In this document: positions 13,001-22,019 of the stretch, in pieces
Numbering within the stretch: position 1 is the first letter of the stretch
Layout of the letters: each line of letters starts with the position of its first letter
Assembly (NCBI RefSeq): GCF_004210375.1
Contig: NC_134833.1
Span: forward strand, 146,560,127-146,624,126
Direction of reading: 5' to 3'
Source: Tachypleus tridentatus
Taxonomy: Eukaryota; Arthropoda; Merostomata; Xiphosura; Limulidae
DNA: 64,000 nt
The notes under the pieces: model-generated
Databases searched by the model: none
Told to the model about the DNA's origin: nothing
The model's input: the letters and a program-made list of their open reading frames with translations, nothing else
Translations under genes and position numbers: made by a program

Positions 13001-16000
13001 GAATGGGATTGCTGCTCATTCTTCCAGACTGTCAATGCACTCCTCCCCACATTATTTCAATGGAGTGTATGGGAGTTTTTACCACCTACCAGCTCATAGC
13101 AACTAGTGCAGTAAACCATGGAGGCTTCCTCTTGAGTGTGGTCAATTCCACTCAGTTTAAAGTATAGTGGTAGTGTTCTGCCAATATAGATGATGTATAG
13201 GTACTCCTCTTACCGAGGACTTGATGTTCTATTTCTGGTGCCGTCTGATTATTGAGTGAATGACTTCTTTCAAAATGAAATTTGCCCCTTTGGGTGGATA
13301 CTCTCCTTTCTACCATCCTCTGAATTTCATCTCCTGTGGGTACTGGTGTTGATTGGAGCTGGAACCAGCCACAAGTCCTCACACATGAATTGACTAGCTG
13401 TGCTAGGAGTTGTGCTGAACTTCTATTGGCAGAGTCAAATGTGCTAGAAGTTGTGTTGCACTTCTGTTGGTGGAGTCAGCTGTGCTAGAAGTTGTGTTGC
13501 ACTTCTGTTGGTGGAGTCAGCTGTGCTAAGAGTTGTGCTGCACTTCTATTGGTGGAGTCAGCTGTGCTAGGAGTTGTGTTGCACTTCTTTCGGTGGTGGA
13601 CTGTTGCAGACTCATTTGCATGTTATCACACAGCTGTTTCATAAACATAAGAGAGTATCTGGAGTTACTAATGGTAGTGGTGAGTGAAAAGTTTCACACA
13701 TAGATAAGTTGAAGAAAGATGTCATGTGAGAAGAAGTAAGAAATGATCAGAAATACATTTTCAGTGTAGGAACATGTTAGCTATACACACTTAGAAACAA
13801 AATTAATTCATTGTGGTCAATAAAGTTACAGTTTGTGTTCCTTTTATCAGCTTTGAGAGTTTCCAAATGAAAATAATTTTTGTGATTTTAACTACAAAAA
13901 TTTCAATTTAATCAGGTTGTGTTTTAGCTTTGAGTACATAACTTAAATTCAGTGCATAAAAATTGACACAAAATGTGTATTTTTTTTGAGGGGGGGGAAT
14001 TCTTTGTTCACCTAGAAATTGAAATAGTGTTTTTATTACAGGTGTTTTTTTTAGCTGATCATAACATTATTATTTGGTATTTTATCCTAGTTACTGGCCC
14101 GTTATTGACGATGCTCTCAGGAGAGCTGCAGTAGAACGGAGAATCCACGTGCGTCTTTTAGCCAGTTGGTGGAACCATACGCACTCTTCTATGTTATACT
14201 TTGTGCAGTCTCTAGCTGCCCTCAACAGTGATGACTTCCACATTGAAGTGGTAAGCCTTTATTTTAACAATGGGATACTAACAGAACTTTACAACCATAT
14301 TTATTTTAGACAGTGTTTGCATTTGTGGAAACGATGTGTTTGGTAACTAATTTGTCTTTTTTTTTTTCAATTTTCAGGAGCAGCTGGCTTCTATTTTTAT
14401 TGTTTCACATTTATACTCATAATTTCTAAGCACCTAATGACTTCTTAAAAGTGGCAACAAAAGATAACTTGTGTTTTCTTATTTCCTTGTATTTTAGTTA
14501 AACTGTATTCCATACTCACTAAATTTTGACTAAATGTTCTTTTTATAACCTGTTATTCTACAATATTTTTATTCTTGTTTCTATATTCTGACTTTAAATT
14601 AGCATTCCAGTATGTAAATGTTAGGTTCTTTAGAAATTAAAACCAGTTATTTTGTATCAAGTATCATGTGACATGAAATAAAAAAGTTAATTATATGAAT
14701 TTTTAAAGCTGCATGAAAATTTGCAAAGCTTTCTTCTTGTTTTTAAAAGTGATTCTTTTTATAATAATCCAAAAATATGCTTCATAAACTAGAATTAAAA
14801 ATGAATGTTTTACTGTTTTCTCTTTTTTTTAAACAAAATAAAACATAGCAATTAGCTTCAACTGCATTTTGTTTTAAAATGTTTTCTTTACCTGGTGATG
14901 ACCAAAGACCACCTAGATTGTCAGTAAGTGATATTAAAAATGTTTCCCTAGAACACATTATTGGTCACCATGTTGAAACTGCTAAGTATTTTTAAATGAA
15001 TATTTTTGAAATGTTAAATTAAAAACCATCATTTCCTTTAAGCCATCTTTAAAATTTGTGTATAAATTATAATTTATTTAATAATTAAAAAAGAACCACC
15101 ATTCATGTGAGAAAAATTTGTTTCATGAAATTGAAGGAAAACTTTCAGTTTAAAGTAACTTATTTTAATATAAATATTTGTTGTGTGAATTTGAGTAGCA
15201 GGCTGTTTAAATTGCAGTATTTTATCAATTATAATATAGATGAACATGCTTCTGTTCTACAATAGTTTTTCTAGTATATACCTATTGTAGAAGAAATTGT
15301 TTAAGGTGAAAAATATTTTAAATTTCTGTCTCAAAATCGCTGTGATGGATATTAACTCTTCCACTGATAGCATAGAACAAAGTTTTGACCTGAAGGTGAC
15401 CTAGGAAGGTCAAAACATTGCTCTCTGCTTATCTTCTTCTTCTTCATGTGTCAAATCTGCGGCAGACATCGACGACCATGGCATGCCAGACTTCTCTGTT
15501 GTCAATCCTCCTTATCAACTTCGATGTTGCTCATTGAGTTCTTGGTGACATAGTTATTGAGGCTGTCGATATATTTAGTTCTTTGACACCCTCTGCTTTT
15601 CCTCCCTTCTGTTTTTCCAGATAGCATCTGTTTCTCTATCCCATTCTTCCTACAGATGTGTCCTAGAAATTCCATTTGTCTCTTTCTTATAGTTTTCATG
15701 AGGGACCTTTTGTATCCTGCCAGTTCCATGACTTCCACATTTGTTTTTCTTTCAGTCCATGATATTTTTAGCATCCTTCTAAGGAACCACATTTCAGCAG
15801 CTTCTAATCTCTTCTCTGTATTTTTGTTCAGTGTACAGCTCTAACAGCCATATAAGAGAACAGACCATACATATAATTTCAAGGTGTTAATTTTAGTGAC
15901 ATTTGTTATGTTCCTGTTTGTGAATATGGACTTCATTTTATTGAAAGTATTCTTGGAAATTGCAATTCTTTTCTTTATTTCTGTGTTACTCTTTGCATTT

Positions 16001-18923
16001 GATGTTATAGTATATCCAAGATATTTGAAGCTTTGGACTTGTTTTATTCTTACGTCCTTGCCGGTTATGCTACATGTGGGTGTAATTGATTGTTTTGAGA
16101 TAACCATGCACTCTGTTTTCTTTGCATTTAACTGCAAGCATTTTTCTTCACTCTCGTCTACTGTTGTTGTGAGGAGAGTCTGTAGATTTCATTCGGAGTC
16201 CGCAATGAGGACTGTGTCATCAGCGTAGCGCAAGCTGTTGATATTGCATCTGCCTACTTTGACTCGCTGATGTTCATTGATGTTTCGTAGGATTATTTCG
16301 CTGTATAAGTTAAAAAGATCTGGTGAAAATACACATCCCTGCCTCACCCCTCTTTCAATTGGTCTATATTCACTCAATTCATTTTCAATTTCTCTGCTTA
16401 TCACTGAAAGTGTTGATACCCATACCAGCTGTTCTGAGATAAATTTTTATATCAAGTGGTTTTCTTGTCATCAAGAATATTTTACATTTGTTGCTATAGA
16501 TTTTTTGTTTTACTTCCAGAAACTTTTTATAGTTCCAACTTATACTGAAGCCCAAGCACAAATTCCCTATGCTAGAGTGAATCACAACAAGTATATGGTT
16601 ACAGATAATTCTGTTTACATTGGTAGGTCCTTGTTCTTATTTGTATGAAAGTTGACACAGCAGTTTGAATGTTGTAGCATTACAGGATTTTTATCTGGTC
16701 TTGTGCATTCAACAAAACAGATTGTGTAGTGGTATTAATTCAACAAAACAGATTGCGTAGTGGTATTAATTCAACAAAACAGATTGCATATTGGTATTAA
16801 ACCAACAGAAGTCCTATAATGTATTTACTCAATAAAACAGATTCTTTAGTGGTTGTAATTCAATTAAACATGCTGTGTTGTGGTATTAAACCAATAAAAC
16901 ACTATGTGTAGTAGTATTATACCAGTAAAACACTATGTGTAGTAGTATTATACCAGTAAAACACTATGTGTAGTAGTATTATACCAATAAAACACTATGT
17001 GTAGTAGTATTAAACCAATAAAACACTATGTGTAGTAGTATTAAACCAATAAAACGCTATGTGTAGTAGTATTAAACCAATAAAACGCTATGTGTAGTAG
17101 TATTATACCAATAAAACGCTATGTGTAGTAGTATTATACCAGTAAAACACTATGTCTAGTACTATTATACCAGTAAAACACTATGTGTAGTAGTATTAAA
17201 CCAATAAAACACTATGTGTAGTAGTATTAAACCAATAAAACGCTATGTGTAGTAGTATTAAACCAATAAAACACTATGTCTAGTACTATTATACCAGTAA
17301 AACACTATGTGTAGTACTATTAAACCAATAAAACACTATGTGTAGTAGTATTAAACCAATAAAACACTATGTGTAGTACTATTAAACCAATAAAACACTA
17401 TGTGTAGTACTATTAAACCAATAAAACACTATGTGTAGTACTATTAAACCAATAAAACACTATGTGTAGTACTATTAAACCAATAAAACACTATGTGTAG
17501 TAGTATTAAACCAATAAAACACTATGTGTAGTACTATTAAACCAATAAAACACTATGTGTAGTACTATTAAATCAATAAAACAGACTGTTATGTCAAACC
17601 AATGAAACAAGCCACTGAGTGTACTCTTTCATACATTGTTAATTGTAATTCTGTTTTTATGTGTCTTTTTCTTTGTTTGGTTTTTGTTCAGTTGTTTTTC
17701 AAGTTTATTTATTCCTGGTATCAGCTGATCTCACCCTAGTTAGAATTAATGATAACATTATTTCATACCTGGCTGTGCTGAGGTATTTTTTGTAGTAGCT
17801 GTTTTTACACTTGAAGCAGTCTGTCACCCTGTGTTAATAGGCTGATCATGTGATTTGTCAGTAACTGTTCTGTTTTGAATTGTCATCATGTTATATGAAG
17901 ACTCATGGGCCAGATACTTGAGAATGTGTGATCTTAGATTAAACATTATTTAAAACTGAGTTACAGTTTATCAGTGTTGTGAATTATAATTAACTAGAGT
18001 GTTTGAAAGTTTTGTGTTATGGAATAGATCACACAATAATTTCTGTTAATTATAACTTCTTATGTTGAAGTTACATTGCGGAATTAAAAGTTTAAAGACT
18101 AGTTTTGTAGTTTCTAAACATCTGGGCCCAGCTTGTTTAACTTCAGAAAGTTCTTACAAATATCCTTTTGGTTTTGTGTTAACATTTTTGTCTCAGATCT
18201 ATTTAAGTGTTATGAACATTTGATTCTTCAATAAACATTTTAAAATTTTCATTCTTTGCTCATTTCACACATGATAAGTTTATCATAGTTTGAGATCCAG
18301 TGGTGTTGTTAGCCAGATTTTGTTCAGCTTTGGTTTTACACTTCAAATCAGGAGAGCTTCATTCTTTCATTAATGTCCATTCATCTGTTACTGAGTCTGT
18401 TATTTTAAAGTTTTCTTTACATGGCTATAAATTTCAGATTTACTGGAAGGGCTGGAACAAGAAGCCAATCATAGAACGCTTGAAAATAATGAAGTCAGCA
18501 GTAGATGAAAAGGCATTAATGAAAGAGTGAAGCTCTCCTGATTTGAAGTGTAAAACCAAAGCTAAACAATCAGCTCACAACACCACTGGATCTCAAACTA
18601 TGACATACTGATAAGTCTTATTGTTTAATTAAAAATTCATTATGGAACTAATGATTCAAATGCTTTTTTAAAGTAACCGTAGCATTGTAAATGTTTTACG
18701 TGTGTTTTAACTTCCATTTTTTTATTTTCTTTGTTATCCAGGAACATCTAATTGGTCTGAAGACTATTTCATCAACACTGGGGGGATTGGTTTTATTTTA
18801 AACCAATCACAAAATGATACTGCATTTAGCCAACCAATCATAAATCAATTATCTGCTGTCTTTAAAAGGGATTGGTTTTCTGAGTATGCCCACTCACTCT
18901 CAGAATTTGACAAATATAGTTAA
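3934..18923 (+). CDS. PLD3: PLD3/PLD4-type phospholipase D, 3' six exons (gene span)
   Basis: The six exons listed separately join to 920 nt in one open frame, about 305 residues plus stop. That matches the C-terminal three-fifths of a PLD3/PLD4 protein (about 490 aa in vertebrates). Visible residues 19-26 give HKD motif 1 (HTKMWVID), followed by [12 protein letters not shown]. Residues 233-240 give HKD motif 2 (HNKYMVTD), followed by YIGTSNW. Sequons NCS, NHT, NWS, NQS and NDT fit a luminal glycoprotein. Known members are type II membrane proteins processed in lysosomes and act as 5'-3' single-stranded acid exonucleases that limit nucleic-acid sensing. The membrane anchor and start lie outside the window. 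Both catalytic motifs are intact, so the gene is probably functional. It is not the secreted spider sphingomyelinase D toxin family, which has a different fold and motifs. PLD3 versus PLD4 cannot be settled here. Confidence 0.92.
4038..4284. repeat. 43-bp tandem repeat made of exon end plus splice donor
   Basis: The exon end and 5' splice site (gctaacatggactggagg ... cactcag|gtaataaaatgat) are repeated about six times in tandem. The first unit is the real exon end. The second (to 4110) is near-perfect and keeps an intact cag|gtaata donor. The next three have lost the donor GT (cagaaact, cagtttat, cagttaat). The last (near 4272) again reads aag|gtaata. The unit is 43 bp, which is not a multiple of three, so use of the second donor would shift the reading frame. 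Confidence 0.92.
4285..6254. other. PLD3-like intron
   Basis: AT-rich intron. A diverged local repeat of about 60-70 bp around 5575-5780 (aagtattt...tgtgttgtaaacacaagga variants) is visible. Otherwise there is no coding or RNA signal. It ends in a good acceptor, ctaacag. Confidence 0.6.
6255..6455 (+). CDS. PLD3: PLD3-like exon 2 of those visible
   Basis: 201 nt, exactly 67 codons, between ctaacag| and |gtaagtagag. It reads [20 protein letters not shown] and on through IFEVYWMLG, ending with MDAYLS. It corresponds to the segment after the first HKD motif in PLD3/4 proteins, with conserved VKELG, NCSCLA and the YW(M/F)LG block. NCS is a possible N-glycosylation site. Both boundaries are phase 0. 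Confidence 0.92.
6456..7400. repeat. 36-bp minisatellite carrying about 20 splice-donor-like GTAAGT copies
   Basis: Immediately after the donor, the intron consists of about 24 units of roughly 36 bp (gtaagtagaggtattgtttg followed by aattat and a variable T-rich end). The real donor reads gtaagtagagcaatt, so the array appears to have grown from the first bases of the intron. I count about 20 exact GTAAGT hexamers; the remaining units carry gtaaat, ataagt or gcaagt. The first three units are the most diverged, and the 3' units are the most homogeneous. Confidence 0.92.
7401..8968. other. PLD3-like intron remainder
   Basis: AT-rich intron with no gene. A short local duplication (ctatttaacactatattg / gctatttaacactacactgg) lies near 8408-8512. 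It ends at acceptor ttattcag. Confidence 0.55.
8969..9108 (+). CDS. PLD3: PLD3-like exon 3 of those visible
   Basis: 140 nt between ttattcag| and |gtaata. It translates [20 protein letters not shown] and continues to [17 protein letters not shown] plus two bases of a split codon. [12 protein letters not shown] corresponds to the start of the second half-domain of PLD3/4 (typical PPxxCPxGRT), followed by the [11 protein letters not shown] core strand. The donor falls inside cagtaat, leaving CA to join with T of the next exon as His. Confidence 0.92.
9109..10560. other. PLD3-like intron, 5' part
   Basis: AT-rich and without a recognisable gene. A short minus-strand open frame at 9023-9256 overlaps the exon antisense and has no support. 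Confidence 0.5.
10650..10766 (+). mobile_element. PLE tail fragment with degenerate hammerhead start
   Basis: The sequence tcctgtatcaaaacgttgtt followed by ctctccttttatcaataaa, then agtgttaatacc, accagccattctgagat and gtgagtttctcgtcatcaag, matches the tail seen at 22020-22136 and 15389-16490. The first half of the ribozyme-like core (CTGANGA with stem) is lost. The shared terminal motif is close to AAGTGGGTTTCTCGTCATCA. Confidence 0.75.
11205..11302 (-). mobile_element. PLE tail, minus orientation, ending in an inverted repeat
   Basis: The start, gatgacaagaaaacccacttg, is the reverse complement of the common PLE tail end. It is followed by tatttaaaaatggctggtatg (11238-11259) and its inverted partner cataccagccgtttttaaata (11281-11301), which form a hairpin. 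PLE ends typically carry such inverted duplications. Confidence 0.65.
11303..13390 (-). pseudogene. Unrecognised decayed element with minus-strand coding traces
   Basis: The plus strand is rich in pyrimidines. The minus strand has broken open frames with charged, low-complexity content: [16 protein letters not shown] near 11400-11480, an Arg/Lys/Thr-rich stretch at 12089-12653, and [17 protein letters not shown] near 13050-13110. A Cys-X2-Cys plus His pattern hints at a zinc knuckle. The insertion follows a minus-oriented PLE tail, so this may be the 5' coding part of a PLE or another retroelement in minus orientation. I recognise no family. Frameshifts and stops rule out an intact gene. Confidence 0.35.
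13395..13600. repeat. 41-bp tandem repeat, about 5 copies
   Basis: Units such as tgtgctagaagttgtgttgc followed by acttctgttggtggagtcagc repeat every 41 bases with a few substitutions per copy. Confidence 0.88.
14091..14250 (+). CDS. PLD3: PLD3-like exon 4 of those visible
   Basis: 160 nt between ttatcctag| and |gtaagcc. One base completes the split codon, then [20 protein letters not shown] continues to [13 protein letters not shown] and ends FHIEV. The [16 protein letters not shown] block and the following VRLLxSxW strand are conserved PLD3/4 features. NHT is a sequon. It ends at a codon boundary. Confidence 0.93.
14251..15388. other. PLD3-like intron, 5' part
   Basis: Very AT-rich; no gene, tandem array or identifiable mobile element seen. 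Confidence 0.5.
15389..15432 (+). ncRNA. Degenerate hammerhead-like motif, left part of a split PLE tail
   Basis: cctgaaggtgacctaggaag then gtcaaaacattgctctctg follows the same plan as the better copies: the GACC/GGTC stem is kept, but the cores are altered (CTGAAGG for CTGANGA, AAAA for GAAA). The PLE tail continues at 16402 after a LINE insertion. The element is probably not catalytic. Confidence 0.55.
15433..16401 (-). pseudogene. RTE-like LINE fragment, minus strand, with 11-bp TSD
   Basis: Minus-strand reverse-transcriptase blocks run from 16404 down: [19 protein letters not shown], then [15 protein letters not shown] (intact YADD). Next come [13 protein letters not shown] and [10 protein letters not shown] (near 16137-15990), then [11 protein letters not shown] and [13 protein letters not shown] (15790-15640). 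The 3' end reads through a GAA-rich tail on the minus strand near 15433-15445. The direct repeat tctctgcttat at 15422-15432 and 16391-16401 is a target-site duplication. The copy is 5'-truncated and contains frameshifts. The clade is inferred from motif style and the simple-repeat tail. Confidence 0.85.
16402..16495 (+). mobile_element. Right part of the split PLE tail
   Basis: cactgaaagtgttgataccc, then ataccagctgttctgagat and aagtggttttcttgtcatcaag, continues the tail started at 15389. It ends about 25 bp before the next PLD3-like exon, so it contributes the sequence just upstream of that exon's acceptor. Confidence 0.75.
16520..16622 (+). CDS. PLD3: PLD3-like exon 5 with second HKD motif
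   Basis: 103 nt between tacttccag| and |gtaggt. It reads [20 protein letters not shown] then [15 protein letters not shown] with a split Gly codon. It supplies the second catalytic His/Lys/Asp. The segment [21 protein letters not shown] is among the most conserved parts of PLD3/4. Confidence 0.94.
16690..17600. repeat. 31-bp minisatellite, about 28 copies
   Basis: Units like accaataaaacactatgtgt followed by agtagtattaa repeat every 31 bases. The first units (ttcaacaaaacagattgcgt) are more diverged. Variants GTAGTAGTA, GTAGTACTA and CTAGTACTA alternate, suggesting small block duplications. The array starts about 80 bp after the exon 5 donor. Confidence 0.92.
17601..18282. other. PLD3-like last intron, unique part
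   Basis: AT-rich; no coding signal seen. Confidence 0.5.
18283..18603. mobile_element. MITE with long inverted repeats
   Basis: The left arm starts tcatagtttgagatccagtg, runs through ttttacacttcaaatcagga, and ends near ttcattaatg (about 18383). The right arm mirrors it from gcattaatgaaagagtgaag (about 18512) to ctggatctcaaactatga (18603). The arms are about 90-100 bp with small gaps and a central loop of about 125 bp. The open frame inside is a by-product. It sits 138 bp upstream of the last PLD3-like exon. The superfamily is not determined. Confidence 0.8.
18742..18923 (+). CDS. PLD3: PLD3-like terminal exon with stop codon
   Basis: It follows ttgttatccag|. GA completes Gly, then [19 protein letters not shown] continues to [20 protein letters not shown] and TAA at 18921-18923. 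It supplies the GTSNW block after HKD motif 2 and the RDW..EY motif typical of PLD3/4 C-termini. The end agrees with family length. Confidence 0.93.
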
Positions 18924-18926
18924 ATG

Positions 18927-18961
18927 AATAAAAGGTAATACTGAGTAGCATACTAAATAAA
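18927..18961 (+). terminator. Polyadenylation signals of the PLD3-like gene
   Basis: AATAAA at 18927-18932, four bases after the stop, and another at 18956-18961. The second is the more plausible because it allows a short 3' UTR. Usage cannot be decided from sequence alone. Confidence 0.6.
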
Positions 18962-20039
18962 ATGAATGCTCTAAACAATTCTGGTTCCCAACATTATGTG
19001 AGTTAATTTATTTTAAACTAAAATACTGTATACATAAAAAAAAAAATTACAATGGAATTTCTACTGTTTATACTTGGAGTTATTTTTATCTCAGAGAAAA
19101 ATGCATTGATGGTGAACTGAAAATAAATTTTTGTACCATTTCTAGATGGAATAATTGTTTTTGTTTTCATTTATGTTTACATGTGTAAAAAAGATGTTTT
19201 AACTTCATTTTTACATGTTTTTATAAAGTAGCAATTTGTGCTTCGTTTCGCTTATGAGAGAAATGTTTGGTACTAATCTCCAATGTTTAGGAAATATGAT
19301 AAAACCATTTTTTTCATGCAATTTACTAAGGACTTCTAATTTATGGTGTTTTTTATTTTAGTTTTTGTTGCTTATTTTTAGCATTATATTGTTAATCTGA
19401 AATAGTTTAGAAGGAAGGATCTCTCACTATATATATATATGTACATGTGTATTATATAATTTGTTATTTTAACTCAAAAACAAGCTGAAACAAAAATAAA
19501 TTAATAACAAATTACTTAATTAATTAGAGGTTTTGGAATCCTGTTTTTAATGCAGTTATGATTTTACTTATTTTACTGTTTAACTTCATTAAAATATATT
19601 TATTTTCAGTAAAAAAAATATATGTATATATATATATAAAAGATTATAACAAGAGAAAATGAAAAATATAATACAGATGATATAGTTAAAAGAAGTTTAA
19701 GTAATGTGAAAACTGTTATTTACAGACAAAAGAAGAGTTTTTATTATTAGATTTAGCTATTGGGAGAATTTTAAAGTTGGAGAGAGAGGAAGTGGATGTC
19801 CTGTTTCTGTATTATTCTGATAGATAGGGAAGTTGGGAGGGTTTGTAACTTTAGTTTTTACAGATATGTGTTCGCCTGCTCGTAATTTATAGTAACATTT
19901 GGTTTCCAACAATATAGGATGGTTCTGTAGAGAAAAAAAATTTTTACTCTGAAATTAGGTTTTATAATAATTTTCAAGTCAATTTGGGGAGAATAAGAGT
20001 TATATAATTCTGCAACTATTTATGACAAGGAAACAGGTG
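18962..20039. other. Spacer downstream of the PLD3-like gene
   Basis: AT-rich, with two short TA-rich microsatellites (about 19427-19442 and 19617-19640). No gene seen. Confidence 0.6.
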
Positions 20040-21025
20040 TGTAAAGGTTTGGGTATGGTGGGTATCTTAATGGTAAGCAGGTGTATAAGGTAAGTTTGGG
20101 TATGGTAGGTATCTTAGTGGTAAGCAGGTGTATAAGGCAAGTTTGGGTATGGTAGGTATCCTAATGGTAAGCAGGTGTATAAGGTAAGTTTGGGTATGGT
20201 GGGTATATTAGTGGTAAGCAGATATATAAGGTAAGTTTGGGTATGGTGGGTATATTAGTGGTATGCAGGTGTATAAAGCAAGTTTGGGTATGGTAGGTAT
20301 CTTAGTGGTAAGCAGGTGTATAAGGCAAGTTTGGGTATGGTGGGTATCTTAGTGGTAAGCAGGTGTATAAGGCAAGTGTGGGTATGGGTAAGCAGGTGTA
20401 TAAGGTAAGTTTAAGGTATGGCAGGTATCGGCGGTATGCAGGCGCATAAAGCAAGTTTGGGTATGGTGGATATCTTAGTGGTAAGCAGGTGTATATGCGG
20501 TAAGTTTGGGTATGGTAAGTAATGGCGCAGGTGTATAAGGCGCGTCTGGGTATAGTGGGTAAGCAGAACGAGGTATAAGGCAAGTTGGGTATGATGGGTA
20601 TCTTAGCGGCGCATAAAAGCAAGTTTGGGTATGATGGGTATCTTAGTGGTAGCAGGTGCATAAAGACGCGTTTGGGTATGGCGGGTATTGTAATGGTAAG
20701 CAGGTGTATAAAACAAGTTTGGGTATGGTATGGCAATCGTAATGGTAAGCAGGTGTATAAGGCAAGTTTGGGTATGATGGGTATCTTAGTGGTAAGCAGG
20801 TGTATAAGGCAAGTTTGGGTATGGTGGGTATCGTAATGGTAAGCAGGTGTATAAGGCAAGTTTGGGTATGATGGGTATCTTAGTGGTAAGCAGGTGTATA
20901 AGGCAAGTTTGGGTATGGTGGGTATCTTAGTGGTAAGCAGGTTTACAAGGCAAGTTTGGGTATGTTGGGTATATTAGTGGTAAGCAGGTGTATTAGGTAA
21001 GTTTTGGTACAGTTGGTATCATAGG
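20040..21025. repeat. 47-bp minisatellite, about 21 copies
   Basis: Units like gtaagcaggtgtataaggta followed by agtttgggtatggtgggtat and cttagtg. The middle part (20380-20700) is scrambled, with GC-richer variants (ggcgcataaa, agacgcgt), and the outer parts are regular. Long open frames on both strands come from periodicity and are not genes. Confidence 0.9.
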
Positions 21026-21133
21026 TGGTTTGACAAAGAAATCAGTTAAGAATGATAAGTTATTTTATCCAAACATTACTTAGAGAAGCCATTTTGAAAG
21101 AGAATGTTTTGTGTGAAAGTAATTTCTTTGTGA

Positions 21134-21242
21134 AGGGCTACATAGGATGAGATAAGTTTGTGGGCTTGAAGGGCTACATAGGATGAGGTAAGTTTGTGGG
21201 CTTGAAGGGCTACATAGGATGAGGTAAGTTTGTGGGCTCTTA
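21134..21242. repeat. Short tandem repeat, 3 copies of about 36 bp
   Basis: gggctacataggatgaggta followed by agtttgtgggcttgaa occurs three times; the first copy has gagataag. It contains a donor-like GAGGTAAGT. Confidence 0.85.
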
Positions 21243-21284
21243 TTAACAGACAGCGAATATGATTTTGTTTGATATTTTAGGGTA

Positions 21285-21500
21285 GAAAACTACCAAATTG
21301 AGTGAAAAAGCCAGTAAATGTGTTCTTACAATAGACACAAGTTGAAGAACCATTAGTATCATGGTTAACAAGAATGTCCAGAAAGGAAGTATGATCACCT
21401 CTCTTGTAAACATCCTTAACCTTGTAGTTCACATTCTCTTATGATGTGAACTGTTCAGCCATGCTATGAAATCCAGTCTTATCGTCATTAACACCATAGC
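21285..21500 (-). pseudogene. PLE reverse-transcriptase fragment, minus strand
   Basis: The minus strand reads DDKTGFHSMAEQFTS, then a stop, then DVYKRGDHTSFLDILV and NHDTNGSSTCVYCKNTFTGF down to about 21289. The FLDILV...VYxKxTFTGxF pattern is the block after the catalytic YxDD in Penelope-like reverse transcriptases. Only this fragment remains. It differs from the PLE at 40 kb, so a second PLE family is present. Confidence 0.7.
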
Positions 21501-21734
21501 AACATAACTTTATCTAGTAGCCTGATTCAAATCTTTGTTCTTAATGTTCACAGGTCTTCCAGTTACCAAGACATGTCAGAGTATTTGGTTCTACTACAGT
21601 TATACCACTAGGCTTATATTTATTATTAATAACCCTTGACCTGTGTATTTATATTCTTTGTGGTGCAGGAATATGACGTAAACCATCAGTAAGGCACTTC
21701 TTTAATGTATCTCAGAACAGCTGGTATGCTTAAC

Positions 21735-21770
21735 CTGAAGATGACCTAGAAAGGTCGAAATGTTGTTCTC
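21735..21770 (+). ncRNA. Hammerhead-ribozyme-like motif (PLE type)
   Basis: CTGAAGA at 21735-21741, a GACC...GGTC stem closed over TAGAAA, then GAAA at 21757-21760, followed by tgttgtt. This matches the conserved hammerhead cores CUGANGA and GAAA with helix II between them. A two-base helix III (AT/GT) closing on a GTT cleavage-type triplet is possible. Such motifs are known in Penelope-like elements. Helix I pairing is not obvious here, so activity is uncertain. Confidence 0.6.
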
Positions 21771-21784
21771 ACCTTATCAGTAAC

Positions 21785-21904
21785 ACCCAGACATTAAGTA
21801 GGGAAACAAATATAAATAAATGCAAAATCAAAGAAGCCCTATTTAGACAGCAACTAAAACCAAAATTAAACCAATATAAAAGAACACCTTTATACCTATA
21901 CTAA
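21785..21904 (+). pseudogene. PLE polyprotein C-terminal fragment
   Basis: Plus-strand reading CKIKEALFRQQLKPKLNQYK then RTPLYLY and stop at 21904. The intact counterpart at 42.7 kb reads KMKEALLIQQLKPKINQYKG then TPLYLY. It is the tail end of the GIY-YIG-bearing PLE protein, in opposite orientation to the RT fragment just upstream. Confidence 0.8.
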
Positions 21905-22019
21905 TTAATAACCTAACATCCAACTGCAACGCCCCCTACAATTTTGTACCTGTTTATACTCTTGTTCATAAAACGTGTGTCCAGGAATGGTCACATTCAA
22001 ACACTCTTTTTTTCTTAAC

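Noticed and set aside
18300-18530. 76-codon open frame in the last PLD3-like intron
   Set aside because: It spans the arms of the inverted-repeat MITE and has no protein-like conservation.
3934-18923. Spider-type sphingomyelinase D toxin as an identity for the phospholipase gene
   Set aside because: The two HKD motifs and the GSANxDW / GTSNW blocks belong to the PLD3/PLD4 family; the toxin family lacks HKD motifs.
20302-20859. A 185-codon minus-strand frame of repeated Tyr/Thr/Pro/His-rich sequence
   Set aside because: It lies wholly within the 47-bp minisatellite and changes repeat phase with indels; it is not a gene.
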